Below, one piece after another: positions 1-8,992 of a stretch of 64,000 nt of DNA. The stretch comes from an uncultured Clostridia bacterium (GTDB taxonomy: Bacteria > Bacillota > Clostridia > UBA1381): the NCBI GenBank assembly GCA_934454145.1, contig CAKSFT010000009.1, positions 62,001-126,000 of the forward strand, in the 5' to 3' direction. Positions within the stretch are counted from its first letter, which is position 1; each line of letters begins with the position of its first letter. The translations under genes and the position numbers were made by a program. Below the pieces are notes generated by a model. That model ran no database searches, was not told the origin of the DNA, and saw only the letters and a list, made by a program, of their open reading frames with translations.

Positions 1-621
1 GGTTCATGGTATGCAGTCAAAAAAGATTCCGACAGTTGGAACGGCAGCTGGATGAATTATCAGGCACAGTATTATGCGGACAAAGGTTACACTTCAGCCG
101 CAATTTCCTATCGTTCAATCAATTTCAATGACGAAACAACAGTTTTTGACTTGATTGAAGACTGCAAAGATGCAGTAAAATATATGAGAGAACAGGCAGA
201 ATTTGATAAACTTATCGTAATGGGTGATTCTTCGGGCGGACATCTTGCAGTTGAACTGGGCATGGACGACGAAGTCGGCGTTGATATTGTTGTCGCTGCA
301 AACCCCGTGCTTGACCTTACGGAAGAAAGCTGGAAACACACAGCAAAAACAGAGGAAGACTACAAAAAGGCTTCTCCTGCATTCAATGTTAAAAAGGTCA
401 ATGCAAAATTCCTTGTGATGCACGGGAACAAAGACACCGTCGTTAATTATGAAATTTCCAAAAAGTTCTGCGAAGACATGACAGCCGCCGGCTGCAAGGC
501 TGATTTTGTTGAACTTGACGGCATCAACCATGCATTTATTCTTTCCAGATATGTGTCAACCGACGAGCAAATCAATGACTATATGTCTCAGATTGACAAA
601 TATATCGCTGAGAATTTATAA
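1..621 (+). CDS. alpha/beta hydrolase (esterase/lipase-like), 5' end outside the window
   Basis: The frame is open from base 1, so the first visible Met (base 52) is internal; 206 residues are visible. A GDSSGG nucleophile elbow (Ser about residue 77 of the visible part), an HGNKD segment giving the acid (about 145) and an INHAF segment giving the catalytic His (about 177) form the Ser-Asp-His triad in the correct order. This fits the acetyl-esterase/dienelactone-hydrolase type of the alpha/beta hydrolase fold. No signal peptide can be judged because the N-terminus is missing. The substrate is unknown. A strong terminator follows directly. Confidence 0.8.
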   Translation, partial: GSWYAVKKDSDSWNGSWMNYQAQYYADKGYTSAAISYRSINFNDETTVFDLIEDCKDAVKYMREQAEFDKLIVMGDSSGGHLAVELGMDDEVGVDIVVAANPVLDLTEESWKHTAKTEEDYKKASPAFNVKKVNAKFLVMHGNKDTVVNYEISKKFCEDMTAAGCKADFVELDGINHAFILSRYVSTDEQINDYMSQIDKYIAENL

Positions 622-629
622 TCGGAACT

Positions 630-672
630 CCCCCAAAAAGCATCTGCTTTTTGGGGGCTTTTTATCTTTTTA
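630..672 (+). terminator. intrinsic terminator of the alpha/beta hydrolase gene
   Basis: The arms CCCCCAAAAAGCA (630-642) and TGCTTTTTGGGGG (645-657) are perfectly complementary and are followed by a T-rich run. It begins 9 bases after the hydrolase stop codon. Confidence 0.9.
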
Positions 673-701
673 TTGACACCAAAAAGGAGCCATGATATAC
701 T
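673..701 (+). promoter_or_regulatory. sigma-A promoter of the truncated DUF4062-like gene
   Basis: TTGACA (673-678), a 17 bp spacer and TATACT (696-701). It lies 36 bp before a start codon that has a GGAGA ribosome site, so the truncated gene downstream still has intact expression signals. Confidence 0.7.
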
Positions 702-737
702 AAAAAATATAAATTCACTTTCCCCGGAGAATTAACT

Positions 738-974
738 ATGAAAAAAATTAAAATCTTTATCGGCTCATCAATTGTCGACCTGCATGACGACAGACTGTCC
801 ATCGTATCATTTATTCAAGAATTAAACAACAAATATATAGACCGCGATTGCCCCCCTAAAAATATGATTTTATGTATAATTTTTTTCTTGCTATCAACAA
901 ACCTCGCCGCTCGGCATACCCGTGTACGCCGTCGAGTAGTAACCCAAAGCAAAGGCTTTGGATCAGTTTGTTAA
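738..974 (+). pseudogene. truncated DUF4062-like gene, N-terminus only
   Basis: The first roughly 38 codons read as a normal protein start: MKKIKIFIGSSIVDLHDDR resembles the N-terminal strand and helix of DUF4062-type proteins (pattern IFIgSS..DL..eR), a domain often attached to NTPases or TIR/defence proteins. Full-length relatives are several hundred residues long. After about base 853 the reading becomes low-complexity and Arg-rich and stops at 974. The junction coincides with a GC-rich repeat-like segment (903-937). I read this as a gene cut by insertion or deletion, and its remaining peptide as probably non-functional. The family assignment rests on a short stretch. Confidence 0.6.
903..937. 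repeat. GC-rich repeat-like segment related to the interior of the MITE-like element at 37 kb
   Basis: Bases 917-937 match 37159-37179 at 18 of 21 positions (shared core TACC..TGTACGCCG.CGAGT). In both places the core sits in an imperfect GC-rich inverted repeat inside otherwise AT-rich intergenic DNA. It is probably a remnant of the same or a related repeat family. Confidence 0.45.
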
Positions 975-988
975 TTCCAAAGCTTTTT
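951..988 (+). terminator. weak possible terminator after the truncated gene
   Basis: GCTTTGGA (955-962) pairs with TCCAAAGC (976-983) and five T follow. It lies just after the stop codon of the truncated frame. The stem is only 8 bp with a 13-base loop, so support is moderate. Confidence 0.4.
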
Positions 989-1010
989 CCTAACCTCTCT
1001 AAAAAAATAA

Positions 1011-1052
1011 AGGGGCTGTTTAAAAAATCAAATGACTTTTTAAACAGCCCCT
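1011..1052. terminator. glnN terminator, palindrome family member 1
   Basis: Twenty-base arms (1011-1030 and 1033-1052) with one G-U pair; in glnN orientation the stem is followed by a T run. The arms share the AGGCTGTTTAAAA..GTCA core with the palindromes at 40689-40724 and 51694-51731. Confidence 0.85.
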
Positions 1053-1065
1053 TATATTTTCTTTG

Positions 1066-3129
1066 TCAAATCTTATAAAGCAACTCCGTATATGTCGGGA
1101 ACGGCCAATAATCCTTTGCGACAACTGTTTCCAAATCGTCCGCAACTGCCCTGAGTTCGTCCATTGCCGACAAAACTTTTGCCCTGTAATATTTTGCCAC
1201 ATCGAGTGCCTCGCCGGACGGAATCCCTTCCTTGACAGCCTCAAGCGCAGATATCTTTTCTGCCAGCTTCTCTGTCTTTTCTGCCAGTCCCGCAACCGAT
1301 GCCTTTTCCACAGGCACCTTGATTCCGATTGACTCTTTTGTTGCGACTCCTTTTGCCAAATCATTTGTATACTTTATGCATGCCGGGAGGATTTCCTGTT
1401 TTGCCATTTCCAAAGCCGTAAGCATTTCAATATTGATAATTTTTGAATATTCTTCAATAAGTATTTCACAGCGTGAGTGTGTTTCAACTTCTGTCAGCAC
1501 GCCCATCTTTGCAAATGCCTTCAGATTCTTTTCCGAAACAAGCTCCGGCACAGCGTCAACAGTCGATTTCAGGTTTGGCAAACCTCTCTTTTCTGCCTCT
1601 TCAACCCATTCGTCAGAATAACCGTTACCGTTGAATATGATTCTGTCATGTTTCTTGATTATGTCAATAACAATATCCATCACATCTTCGCCATTGTCCA
1701 ATCTGTCGGCGATGTCAGAAAGCGTCGCCGCGACAGCTGTGTTGATTGCCGTATTGATGCCGGCAATTGCCTGTGCCGAACCCGGCATTCTGAATTCAAA
1801 ACGGTTCCCCGTAAAGGCAAACGGTGATGTTCTGTTTCTGTCGGTCGTGTCCTTCTTGATTGCCGGGACAGCGTCAACACCGATAGAGATTTTGCTGAGT
1901 GTTTCCTCAACAGGTGTTGTGCCTTCCTTCAGCGCTGTTATAACATCTTCAAGCTGTTTGCCGAGGAAAATCGAAACAATCGCCGGGGGTGCTTCGTTTG
2001 CGCCTAGTCTGTGGTCATTCCCCGCAGTCGCGACAGCCGCACGCAACATCGTCGAATAATCGTCGACAGCCTTGATTACAGAGGCAAGGAACAGCAAAAA
2101 TTTTTTGTTTTCCATTGGGTGTTTGCCCGGCTTAAACAGGTTTTCGCCCGTGTTTGTCCCGATTGACCAGTTGTTGTGCTTGCCCGAGCCATTCACACCC
2201 TCATACGGTTTTTCGTGCAGCAAGCAAACCAAGCCGTGTCTGCCGGCAATTTTCTTCATTGCCTCCATTGTCAGCTGGTTATGGTCTGATGCCGTGTTGG
2301 TGATTGAGAAAATCGGTGCCAGTTCGTGCTGTGCCGGTGCAACCTCGTTATGCTTTGTCGTTGCAAGCACACCCAGTTTCCAAAGTTCTTCGTCAAGTTC
2401 CTTCATATATGCGGAAACTCTTTCTTTAATCTGACCAAAATAATGGTCCTCCATTTCCTGACCCTTCGCCGGTGCGGCACCAAACAGTGTTCTGCCTGTG
2501 AGCATAAGGTCTTTTCTCTTCATATAGAGTTCCTTATCAACAATAAAATATTCCTGTTCCGGCCCGACATAAGAAACAACTCTTGTCGCGTCAGAATTGA
2601 AATATTTGAGCACGCGAAGTGCCTGTTTATTTATCGCCTCCATAGAACGCATAAGCGGAGTCTTTTTGTCAAGTGCCTCTCCTGTATAAGAATAAAATGT
2701 TGTCGGTATGCAAAGCGAACCGTCCTTTATAAATGCAAAAGAGGTAGGGTCCCATGCCGTATATCCGCGCGCCTCAAATGTCGCTCTCAATCCGCCGGAA
2801 GGAAAACTTGATGCGTCAGGCTCGCCTTTTACAAGTTCTTTTCCCGAAAATTCCATGATTACGTGTCCGTCACCTGTCGGGGTGATGAACGAGTCATGCT
2901 TTTCAGCCGTAACGCCTGTCATAGGCTGAAACCAGTGTGTATAGTGTGTTGCGCCTTTTTCAATCGCCCAGTCCTTCATCGCATTTGCCACAACCTCTGC
3001 CACACCTTCATCGAGTGCTGTGCCCTCGTCAATGGTGTGCTTCAGGGATTTAAAAGTTGCCTTTGGCAATCTTTCTTTCATGACCGACAGGTTAAATACG
3101 TTTGAACCAAAAATTTCTGTTACTGACAT
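1066..3129 (-). CDS. glnN: glutamine synthetase type III (GSIII)
   Basis: ATP-dependent formation of glutamine from glutamate and ammonia in the cytoplasm. The length (687 aa) is that of the GSIII (GlnN) family, not the 440-470 aa of GSI. Family segments are clear: FNLSVM near the N-terminus, the Ser/Gly-rich SSFPSGGLRATFEARGYTAW stretch near residue 110, GPEQEYF near 192, GANEAPPAIVSIFLG near 375 and NRTSPFAFTGNRFEFR near 440. The start has an AGGAGG site 7 bases upstream. It is a single gene with its own consensus promoter and terminator. No GlnR or TnrA operator was recognised. Confidence 0.97.
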   Translation of the reverse strand: MSVTEIFGSNVFNLSVMKERLPKATFKSLKHTIDEGTALDEGVAEVVANAMKDWAIEKGATHYTHWFQPMTGVTAEKHDSFITPTGDGHVIMEFSGKELVKGEPDASSFPSGGLRATFEARGYTAWDPTSFAFIKDGSLCIPTTFYSYTGEALDKKTPLMRSMEAINKQALRVLKYFNSDATRVVSYVGPEQEYFIVDKELYMKRKDLMLTGRTLFGAAPAKGQEMEDHYFGQIKERVSAYMKELDEELWKLGVLATTKHNEVAPAQHELAPIFSITNTASDHNQLTMEAMKKIAGRHGLVCLLHEKPYEGVNGSGKHNNWSIGTNTGENLFKPGKHPMENKKFLLFLASVIKAVDDYSTMLRAAVATAGNDHRLGANEAPPAIVSIFLGKQLEDVITALKEGTTPVEETLSKISIGVDAVPAIKKDTTDRNRTSPFAFTGNRFEFRMPGSAQAIAGINTAINTAVAATLSDIADRLDNGEDVMDIVIDIIKKHDRIIFNGNGYSDEWVEEAEKRGLPNLKSTVDAVPELVSEKNLKAFAKMGVLTEVETHSRCEILIEEYSKIINIEMLTALEMAKQEILPACIKYTNDLAKGVATKESIGIKVPVEKASVAGLAEKTEKLAEKISALEAVKEGIPSGEALDVAKYYRAKVLSAMDELRAVADDLETVVAKDYWPFPTYTELLYKI

Positions 3130-3245
3130 TTTTCATACCTCCTGCTTGCCGATAAAGAAAAAAGACGCATTACATTCGTCACTTATTCAACAGTGAAAAT
3201 ATAAAACGCCTTTGTTTTATCAGCAATTTTTAGTTTATACTAACA

Positions 3246-3273
3246 ATTATACCACGCAAATTTCATATGTCAA
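3246..3273 (-). promoter_or_regulatory. strong extended -10 promoter of glnN
   Basis: On the minus strand TTGACA (3268-3273), a 16 bp spacer ending in TGG and TATAAT (3246-3251). Both hexamers are perfect consensus and the TG extension is present. The leader is about 110 nt. Confidence 0.85.
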
Positions 3274-3361
3274 CACTTTTTTTGTGTTTTTCACAACAAT
3301 GGTGGTTTTTGTCTTAAAAAACTCATCTTAAATCAAAAGCTTTTGTTAAAAATGATTAAAT

Positions 3362-4672
3362 TTACGGGTCAAGATGATTTATATCCCTCGGGAACAGGCT
3401 TGCTTGTCTTATGTTCTGCAAATCGCATATCTTCATGACAAGTCTTTCCATGCCGATTCCGAGACCTCCGTGCGGCGGCATGCCGTATTTGTGGATATCC
3501 AGATAGCTTTTCAGTTCTTCCGGCTCTATGTTATATCTCTTCAGCTTTGCCACCTGCTCGTCATAATTGTGTATACGCTGTCCCCCTGTGGTTATCTCCA
3601 GTCCGCGGAACAACAAGTCAAAGCTTTCGGCAAGTTTCGGGTCGTCTTTTGAATCCATTGCATAAAACGGACGCTTAAGTCCCGGGAATTTTTCTATAAA
3701 TATAAATTCGCTGTCATGCTCTTTCTTTGCATATTCGCAAAGCTTCACCTCGTCCGACGGGTCAAGGTCAAACTGATTGTGGGATTTCCCCAGGACGTCA
3801 AGTGCCTCAAAAAACGTCAGCACGGGGATTTCTTTGATTTCCGGGATTTTCACTCCCAGCACTTCAATCTCATATGCATAATTTTCTTTCAGATACTCCA
3901 TCAGATATTTCAACATTGCTGTTTCCATCTGCATGACGTCCGACATGTCTTTTATATAGCCCATCTCAAAGTCAAGACCGATATATTCATTCAAATGCCT
4001 TGTAGAATTATGCTTTTCGGCACGGTATACCGGCGCAATCTCAAAAACTCTGTCAAAGAATGCGACACATGTCTGCTTATAAAACTGCGGACTTTGCGAA
4101 AGGAATGCGTCCTGATTAAAATATTTGAGAGAGAAAAGATTTGCCCCTCCCTCTGCACCTGCGGACACAATCTTCGGGGTATGGATTTCCGTAAAACCGT
4201 TTTTAATCATAAATTCACGGAACCCTCCGCAGACGCCCTCTGCAATCTTAAACACAGCCTTCTCACGCGGATTGCGCAGAGCCACACTTCTGTACTGAAG
4301 GTTTGTTTCAATCGGACAGCCGATATTTCTGTCCGACACATGAAGCGGATATTGTTCTGCCGGTTTTGAAAGAACCTCAAAGTCTGACAATTCAATTTCC
4401 AAGCCATGCACGGCACGCTTGTCTTCCCTCACGGTGCCGGTGACAGTGACGTATGCTCCTTCACAGATGTCCCCCAGGTCTTTCCTGCATGCTTCTTTTG
4501 AATATACCGACTGAAAAATCGTATCTCCCGTCCTCAGTATAACAAAAGCAAACTCACTCATATAACGAATTTTGTGCACACATGCGGAAAAAGAAATTTC
4601 TCCGCCCAGTGCGTCCCGCACGTCCTTAATCGTTATCTTTGAAACGGTGTCAAGCCCGTCTGATTTTCTCAA
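3362..4672 (-). CDS. aspS: aspartyl-tRNA synthetase, archaeal/type 2, probably nondiscriminating
   Basis: Class II synthetase charging tRNA with aspartate. The 436 aa length without the bacterial insertion domain, and the motif-2 segment YRAEKHNSTRHLNEY near residue 220, mark the short archaeal-type AspRS2. An N-terminal OB-fold anticodon domain (about 15-105) precedes the catalytic core; motif 3 is GLGIGMERL near 415. It is last in the gatC-gatA-gatB-aspS operon, which fits a nondiscriminating enzyme that also makes Asp-tRNA(Asn) for GatCAB. The start is TTG at 4672, ten bases after AAAGGA; the ATG directly after that site leads to an immediate stop. Confidence 0.95.
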   Translation of the reverse strand: MRKSDGLDTVSKITIKDVRDALGGEISFSACVHKIRYMSEFAFVILRTGDTIFQSVYSKEACRKDLGDICEGAYVTVTGTVREDKRAVHGLEIELSDFEVLSKPAEQYPLHVSDRNIGCPIETNLQYRSVALRNPREKAVFKIAEGVCGGFREFMIKNGFTEIHTPKIVSAGAEGGANLFSLKYFNQDAFLSQSPQFYKQTCVAFFDRVFEIAPVYRAEKHNSTRHLNEYIGLDFEMGYIKDMSDVMQMETAMLKYLMEYLKENYAYEIEVLGVKIPEIKEIPVLTFFEALDVLGKSHNQFDLDPSDEVKLCEYAKKEHDSEFIFIEKFPGLKRPFYAMDSKDDPKLAESFDLLFRGLEITTGGQRIHNYDEQVAKLKRYNIEPEELKSYLDIHKYGMPPHGGLGIGMERLVMKICDLQNIRQASLFPRDINHLDP

Positions 4673-4702
4673 TTCAATTCATTCCTTTCTCTGCCGTACT
4701 GC

Positions 4703-6121
4703 TCAGCCCTCAAGCTTCTTTGCCAGTATGTCCTTGGCAAGCTTTGGGTTTGCGCTTTTTCCGGCATATCTTATAACCTGACCCATCAGGAATCCGAATA
4801 TCTTCTGATTTCCCGCTTTATAGCTTTCCACGCTGTCGGCATTTTCGGCAATCACGCGGTCTGCGATTTCTTCCAGTTCAGAAGTGTTGTTTTCCATGAT
4901 AAATCCGTTTTCCTTTGCGATATCCTGCGGCTTTCCGCCTTTTTCAAACATAATCCTCAGGATATCCTTTGCCGCATTTTTGCTGACGGTTGCTTCTTCG
5001 CTCATCTTCACAAGCTCCGCCAAATCTGCCGGTTCAAAAAACAAATCTTCAACAAGCTTTCCGCTGTCATTCAGATTGCGGTTAAGTTCGACAAGCATAA
5101 TATTTGAAACAGCCTTATATTTGTTATAGATTTTTACGGTTTCGTCATAAAAATCCGAAAATGCCTTGTTGGCAATTATGAGCCTTGCGTCCTCTTCCGG
5201 GATTTGGTAATCCTTTGTGTAGCGTTCAAATCTCTTTTCGGGCATTTCGGGCATTGCCGCACGTATTTCGGCAATCCTCTCTGCCGAAAACTCAACCGGC
5301 GGTATGTCCGGCTCCGGGAAATAGCGGTAGTCGTGTGCTTCTTCCTTTGAGCGCAGTGCCTTTGTGTTGCCGTGATTGTCATTGAAACGCCTTGTTTCCT
5401 GGACAACCTTGCCGCCCTTGTCCAAAATTTCCGCCTGTCTGGAAATTTCATATTCAATCGCACGGCCTATGGATTTTATAGAATTCAAATTTTTTATTTC
5501 CGCACGCGTGCCGAATTCGTCCGAGTCATACGGCATAATCGAGATGTTTACGTCCACACGCAGAGAGCCTTGCTCCAGCCTTGCGTCGCACACACCGGCA
5601 TATTTCAGCCTCAGGGCGATTTCTTCCACAAAAGCCTGCACTTCCTCAACCGTACGGAAGTCCGGCTCTGTGACGATTTCTATAAGCGGCACGCCGCAAC
5701 GGTTGTAGTCTGCCATAGAAATACCTTCATAGTCATCGTGCACAAGTTTCCCGGCGTCCTCTTCGATATGGATACGGTTGATTCTTATATCCTTGCCGCA
5801 AACCTTCACATGCCCGTTTGTGCATATGGGATATTCAAACTGTGTTATCTGATATGCCTTGGGGAGGTCGGGGTAAAAATAATTCTTTCTGTCAAAAGCG
5901 GAATATCCGTTTATCTCACACCCCAGCGCAATGCCGGCACGCGCCGCCAGAGTCACTGCCTCACGGTTAAGTATCGGCAATGTCCCCGGCATGCCGGAGC
6001 ACCTGGGGCAAACCCTGTCGTTTCTCGCCCCGCCGAATTCGTTTGCACATGTACAGAATACTTTTGATTTTGTAAGCATTTCCGCATGTATTTCAAGCCC
6101 AATCACGGGAATATATTTCAT
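4703..6121 (-). CDS. gatB: Asp-tRNA(Asn)/Glu-tRNA(Gln) amidotransferase subunit B
   Basis: GatB binds the misacylated tRNA and phosphorylates its side-chain carboxylate with ATP before amidation. The family N-terminus VIGLEIHAEM, the zinc-site segments CTCAN near 23 and VCPRCSGMPGTLP near 38, and the GatB/YqeY C-terminal helical domain are visible; 472 aa is normal. I take the ATG at 6121 (MKYIPVIGLE), which matches family starts, although the GAAAGGA site is 12 bases away. ATG at 6133 (in frame) lies directly against that site. It follows gatA after about 50 bases and precedes aspS. Confidence 0.95.
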   Translation of the reverse strand: MKYIPVIGLEIHAEMLTKSKVFCTCANEFGGARNDRVCPRCSGMPGTLPILNREAVTLAARAGIALGCEINGYSAFDRKNYFYPDLPKAYQITQFEYPICTNGHVKVCGKDIRINRIHIEEDAGKLVHDDYEGISMADYNRCGVPLIEIVTEPDFRTVEEVQAFVEEIALRLKYAGVCDARLEQGSLRVDVNISIMPYDSDEFGTRAEIKNLNSIKSIGRAIEYEISRQAEILDKGGKVVQETRRFNDNHGNTKALRSKEEAHDYRYFPEPDIPPVEFSAERIAEIRAAMPEMPEKRFERYTKDYQIPEEDARLIIANKAFSDFYDETVKIYNKYKAVSNIMLVELNRNLNDSGKLVEDLFFEPADLAELVKMSEEATVSKNAAKDILRIMFEKGGKPQDIAKENGFIMENNTSELEEIADRVIAENADSVESYKAGNQKIFGFLMGQVIRYAGKSANPKLAKDILAKKLEG

Positions 6122-6171
6122 ATCTAAAACCATTCCTTTCTTTGCCAAAGACACAATCAACCGGCACAGGC

Positions 6172-7596
6172 TTATCTGCCCGAAAATTCTTTTTCAAAAG
6201 CATCTGCCGCCGCAATAATCCTTGCTTCGTCAAAAGCCTTGCCGACAATACTCATGCCTATCGGCATGCCGCCCCTGTCATATCCGCATGTCGTGCTGAT
6301 TGCCGGCAGTCCGGCAATGTTCACGGTGACGGTGCAAATGTCTGCCATATACATCTTTACCGGGTCGTTTTCCTGCTGACCGATTTTATATGCCGTTTCC
6401 GGTGCGGTCGGTGTGATTATAATGTCACATTCCTCATAAATCGACGCATATTCTTCTCTTATTTTACGGCGTATTCTTGATGCGTTTTTGTAATATGCGT
6501 CATAATATCCGCTTGAAAGGGCATAGTTGCCGAGGAGAATCCTTCTTTTAACTTCTTCGCCAAATCCTTCGCGTCTTGTGTGCTTTATGAGTTCGTTAAA
6601 TGTATCCCCGTCCTTTGCGCGGTGGCCATACTTGATTCCGTCAAAACGCGAAAGGTTGCTTGCCGCCTCGGCGGACGATATCAGATAATATGCCGACACT
6701 GCATACGGCAGGCTCGGCATCGATGTCTGCACAAGCTTTGCCCCGCGATTTTCATAAAATTTTGCCGCTTCCAGGACCTTTGCTTTCACTTCATCGGAAA
6801 TCCCTTCGGCAAAAAATTCCTTCGGAATACCGATTTTCATACCCGACAGGTCGCTCCCGATGAGCGAAAGATAATCTCCGCCGGCTTTTTGTGATGACGT
6901 CGCGTCATTCTCGTCATAGCCGGCAATTGTATTCAAAACATACCCTGCGTCCTCCGCAGAATCTGCCAAAACACCAATCTGGTCAAGACTGGAGGCAAAA
7001 GCAATAAGCCCATAGCGCGACACCGCGCCGTATGTGGGCTTCAGCCCCGTAACGCCGCAAAACGACGCCGGCTGACGGACGGAACCGCCGGTGTCCGACC
7101 CCAGCGCCGCTGCGCACAGCTTTGCCGCAACGCTTGCCGCCGCGCCGCCCGACGAACCGCCCGTCACGCGTGTAGTGTCGCACGGGTTTTTTACTCCGCC
7201 GAAATACGAAGTCTGGCTTGAACCGCCCATTGCAAACTCGTCCATATTTGTTTTGCCGAGCAGCACTATGTCCTCATTTTTCAGTTTTTCCATGACTGTC
7301 GCGTCATAAACCGGCTTAAAATCCTCCAACATGTGCGACGCGCATGTCGTTTTTATCCCTTTTGTACATATATTGTCCTTCACCGAAAGCGGTATGCCGG
7401 TGAGCGGCTTTGCCTCTCCGCTGTCAATCAATTTCTGCGCCGATTCCGCATTTTTGCGTGCCTCGTCATACGTCACGGTGATATAGCTGTTTATTTCTTT
7501 GTCGGTTTCCTCAATCCTTTTGAGGTATTCTTCGGTCACTTCGCGCGCACCGATTTCCCTGCTGTCAAGCTTTCTTCTCAGTTCAAGTAAAGACAT
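6172..7596 (-). CDS. gatA: Asp-tRNA(Asn)/Glu-tRNA(Gln) amidotransferase subunit A
   Basis: Amidase-signature glutaminase that releases ammonia from glutamine for GatB. The Ser-cisSer-Lys triad is intact: Lys73 (SVKDN), Ser148 (GGSSGG) and Ser172 (GSDTGGSVRQP). The length of 474 aa is standard. The AAAGGA site is 8 bases before the ATG. It lies between gatC (about 20 bases upstream) and gatB in one operon. Confidence 0.97.
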   Translation of the reverse strand: MSLLELRRKLDSREIGAREVTEEYLKRIEETDKEINSYITVTYDEARKNAESAQKLIDSGEAKPLTGIPLSVKDNICTKGIKTTCASHMLEDFKPVYDATVMEKLKNEDIVLLGKTNMDEFAMGGSSQTSYFGGVKNPCDTTRVTGGSSGGAAASVAAKLCAAALGSDTGGSVRQPASFCGVTGLKPTYGAVSRYGLIAFASSLDQIGVLADSAEDAGYVLNTIAGYDENDATSSQKAGGDYLSLIGSDLSGMKIGIPKEFFAEGISDEVKAKVLEAAKFYENRGAKLVQTSMPSLPYAVSAYYLISSAEAASNLSRFDGIKYGHRAKDGDTFNELIKHTRREGFGEEVKRRILLGNYALSSGYYDAYYKNASRIRRKIREEYASIYEECDIIITPTAPETAYKIGQQENDPVKMYMADICTVTVNIAGLPAISTTCGYDRGGMPIGMSIVGKAFDEARIIAAADAFEKEFSGR

Positions 7597-7615
7597 ATTC
7601 TCATTCCTTTCAATC

Positions 7616-7894
7616 TCAGACTACCTTCGGAACAACAAAACTGTCTTCCTTTACAGCCTTGGCATTTTCAAGCACTTTTTCGGTTTCAAAGGATTCCTTT
7701 ACGGTATCCTTCCTCAAGTCATCATAAGAAACAGGGTCAAGCGCATATGTTTTCTCGCTCGCATCAATCTCCTGCACCTTGTCCATCAGATTTATGATAT
7801 CGCTCATATCTTTTGTCATTTTTTCGAGTTCTTCATCTGTGAATTCTATCTTCGACAGCTCGGCAAGGTATTTGGTAAGATTTATGTCAACCAT
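7616..7894 (-). CDS. gatC: Asp-tRNA(Asn)/Glu-tRNA(Gln) amidotransferase subunit C
   Basis: Small GatC subunit (92 aa) that wraps around GatA and stabilises the GatAB interface. N-terminal helices resemble other GatC proteins (KYLAELSKIEFTDEE; DIINLMDKVQEID) and the Asp-rich middle (YALDPVSYDDLRKD) is the usual hinge. I chose ATG 7894 because TCCTCC on the plus strand gives a GGAGGA site 6 bases away; an upstream Met would lack a site. It is the first gene of the operon. Confidence 0.93.
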   Translation of the reverse strand: MVDINLTKYLAELSKIEFTDEELEKMTKDMSDIINLMDKVQEIDASEKTYALDPVSYDDLRKDTVKESFETEKVLENAKAVKEDSFVVPKVV

Positions 7895-8000
7895 TTTTAT
7901 TCCTCCATTCTCCGCCGCCCGCGGCATAAAAAGAAGCGGCCAAAGCTGATATTTTCAGCTTATTGTTATGAAAAAACCCACTTCTGCACAATTATCATAT

Positions 8001-8029
8001 ATCATATCACAAAACAATTTTTTTTGCAA
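8001..8029 (-). promoter_or_regulatory. probable promoter of gatCAB-aspS
   Basis: On the minus strand TTGCAA (8024-8029), a 17 bp spacer and TATGAT (8001-8006), about 105 bases before gatC. A second -10-like TATGATAAT lies just downstream, so the exact start is uncertain. Confidence 0.5.
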
Positions 8030-8119
8030 GTCTTTCTTGCCATTTAAACATGTTTTTTCCCTCAATTCATAAAAAACCCGTTTTTTTCTTCAAACTACTC
8101 CCTGTTTATTGTATGATGT

Positions 8120-8992
8120 TCATAAGCGCTTTGAAAGCATGGCAATATATCCGTCACGCACGCCTGCCCCGGTGACGTCAATGTCCTTTGCCCCAAGTGC
8201 ACGGCATATCTCCCCCATGACAATCATGCCGACGGGCATCGTGGCATATCTTTTGCCGAAAAGCTTTTCCAGAAGCTGCCTGCTTGCCGATGTCATCTCA
8301 AAAATCTGTTCCGTCCTCTCCGCCGAAAGCTCCTTGCCGCCAAAAAGCTTTTCCGCCGCCTTCTGCACCGCCTTTGCCGTGCCGCCCATAAAGAGAACCG
8401 TATCGCTGCGTCCTTTTATACATTCAAGCTGCCGGGCAATATAACTTTTTATTTTTTCCTTTTCTGCGCCGTCCGGCACAAAGTCTTTGCAAAACATGTT
8501 GCGCACACGCTTCACCCCAATCGGCAAAGAGCACGACTCTGTCACACCGTCTTTGTCAAAGCATACAATCTGCGCACTTCCGCCGCCCAAATCAACGCCT
8601 ATCCCCGACTCTTTCCTGACTGCCGTCTTGATTGCAAAAAAGTCACACTCCGCCTCGCGCTCCCCCGAAAGCAAATCAATTTTCAGCCCGGTCTTTTCCA
8701 ACACCTCACGGTAAACCTCGTCAAAATTTTGCACACCGCGCATTGCGGAAGTCGCAAAAGCACATGTGCATGTGCACTCTTCCCCGCAAAACCTTTCAAG
8801 AATATTCTCCAGGGTTTGGCATAACGCAAAAATGCCCTTGGGTGACAGCGCCCCGTCTTGCGTATCGGCAAGCAGGCGCGACTCAAAGGCAATATTATCC
8901 CGCACTTCGCCGTCTGCGCCGTACAGGACTCCGCGTATCGTGTTGGAACCAATATCTATAATTCCAAATTTATCTGCGTCTTTCAAGTTCAT
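8120..8992 (-). CDS. Ppx/GppA family phosphatase (exopolyphosphatase-like)
   Basis: Actin-like ATPase-fold phosphatase of the Ppx/GppA type, acting on polyphosphate or guanosine pentaphosphate in relatives. The phosphate-1 loop IDIGSNTIRG (about 11-20) and the second loop GVDLGGGSAQIV near 132 are both present. At 290 aa it has only the catalytic two-domain core and lacks the C-terminal domain of long Ppx. ATG 8992 has GGAGG 9 bases upstream; the gene overlaps hisIE by 23 bases and so is probably translationally coupled in the his operon. Which substrate it uses cannot be seen. Confidence 0.85.
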   Translation of the reverse strand: MNLKDADKFGIIDIGSNTIRGVLYGADGEVRDNIAFESRLLADTQDGALSPKGIFALCQTLENILERFCGEECTCTCAFATSAMRGVQNFDEVYREVLEKTGLKIDLLSGEREAECDFFAIKTAVRKESGIGVDLGGGSAQIVCFDKDGVTESCSLPIGVKRVRNMFCKDFVPDGAEKEKIKSYIARQLECIKGRSDTVLFMGGTAKAVQKAAEKLFGGKELSAERTEQIFEMTSASRQLLEKLFGKRYATMPVGMIVMGEICRALGAKDIDVTGAGVRDGYIAMLSKRL

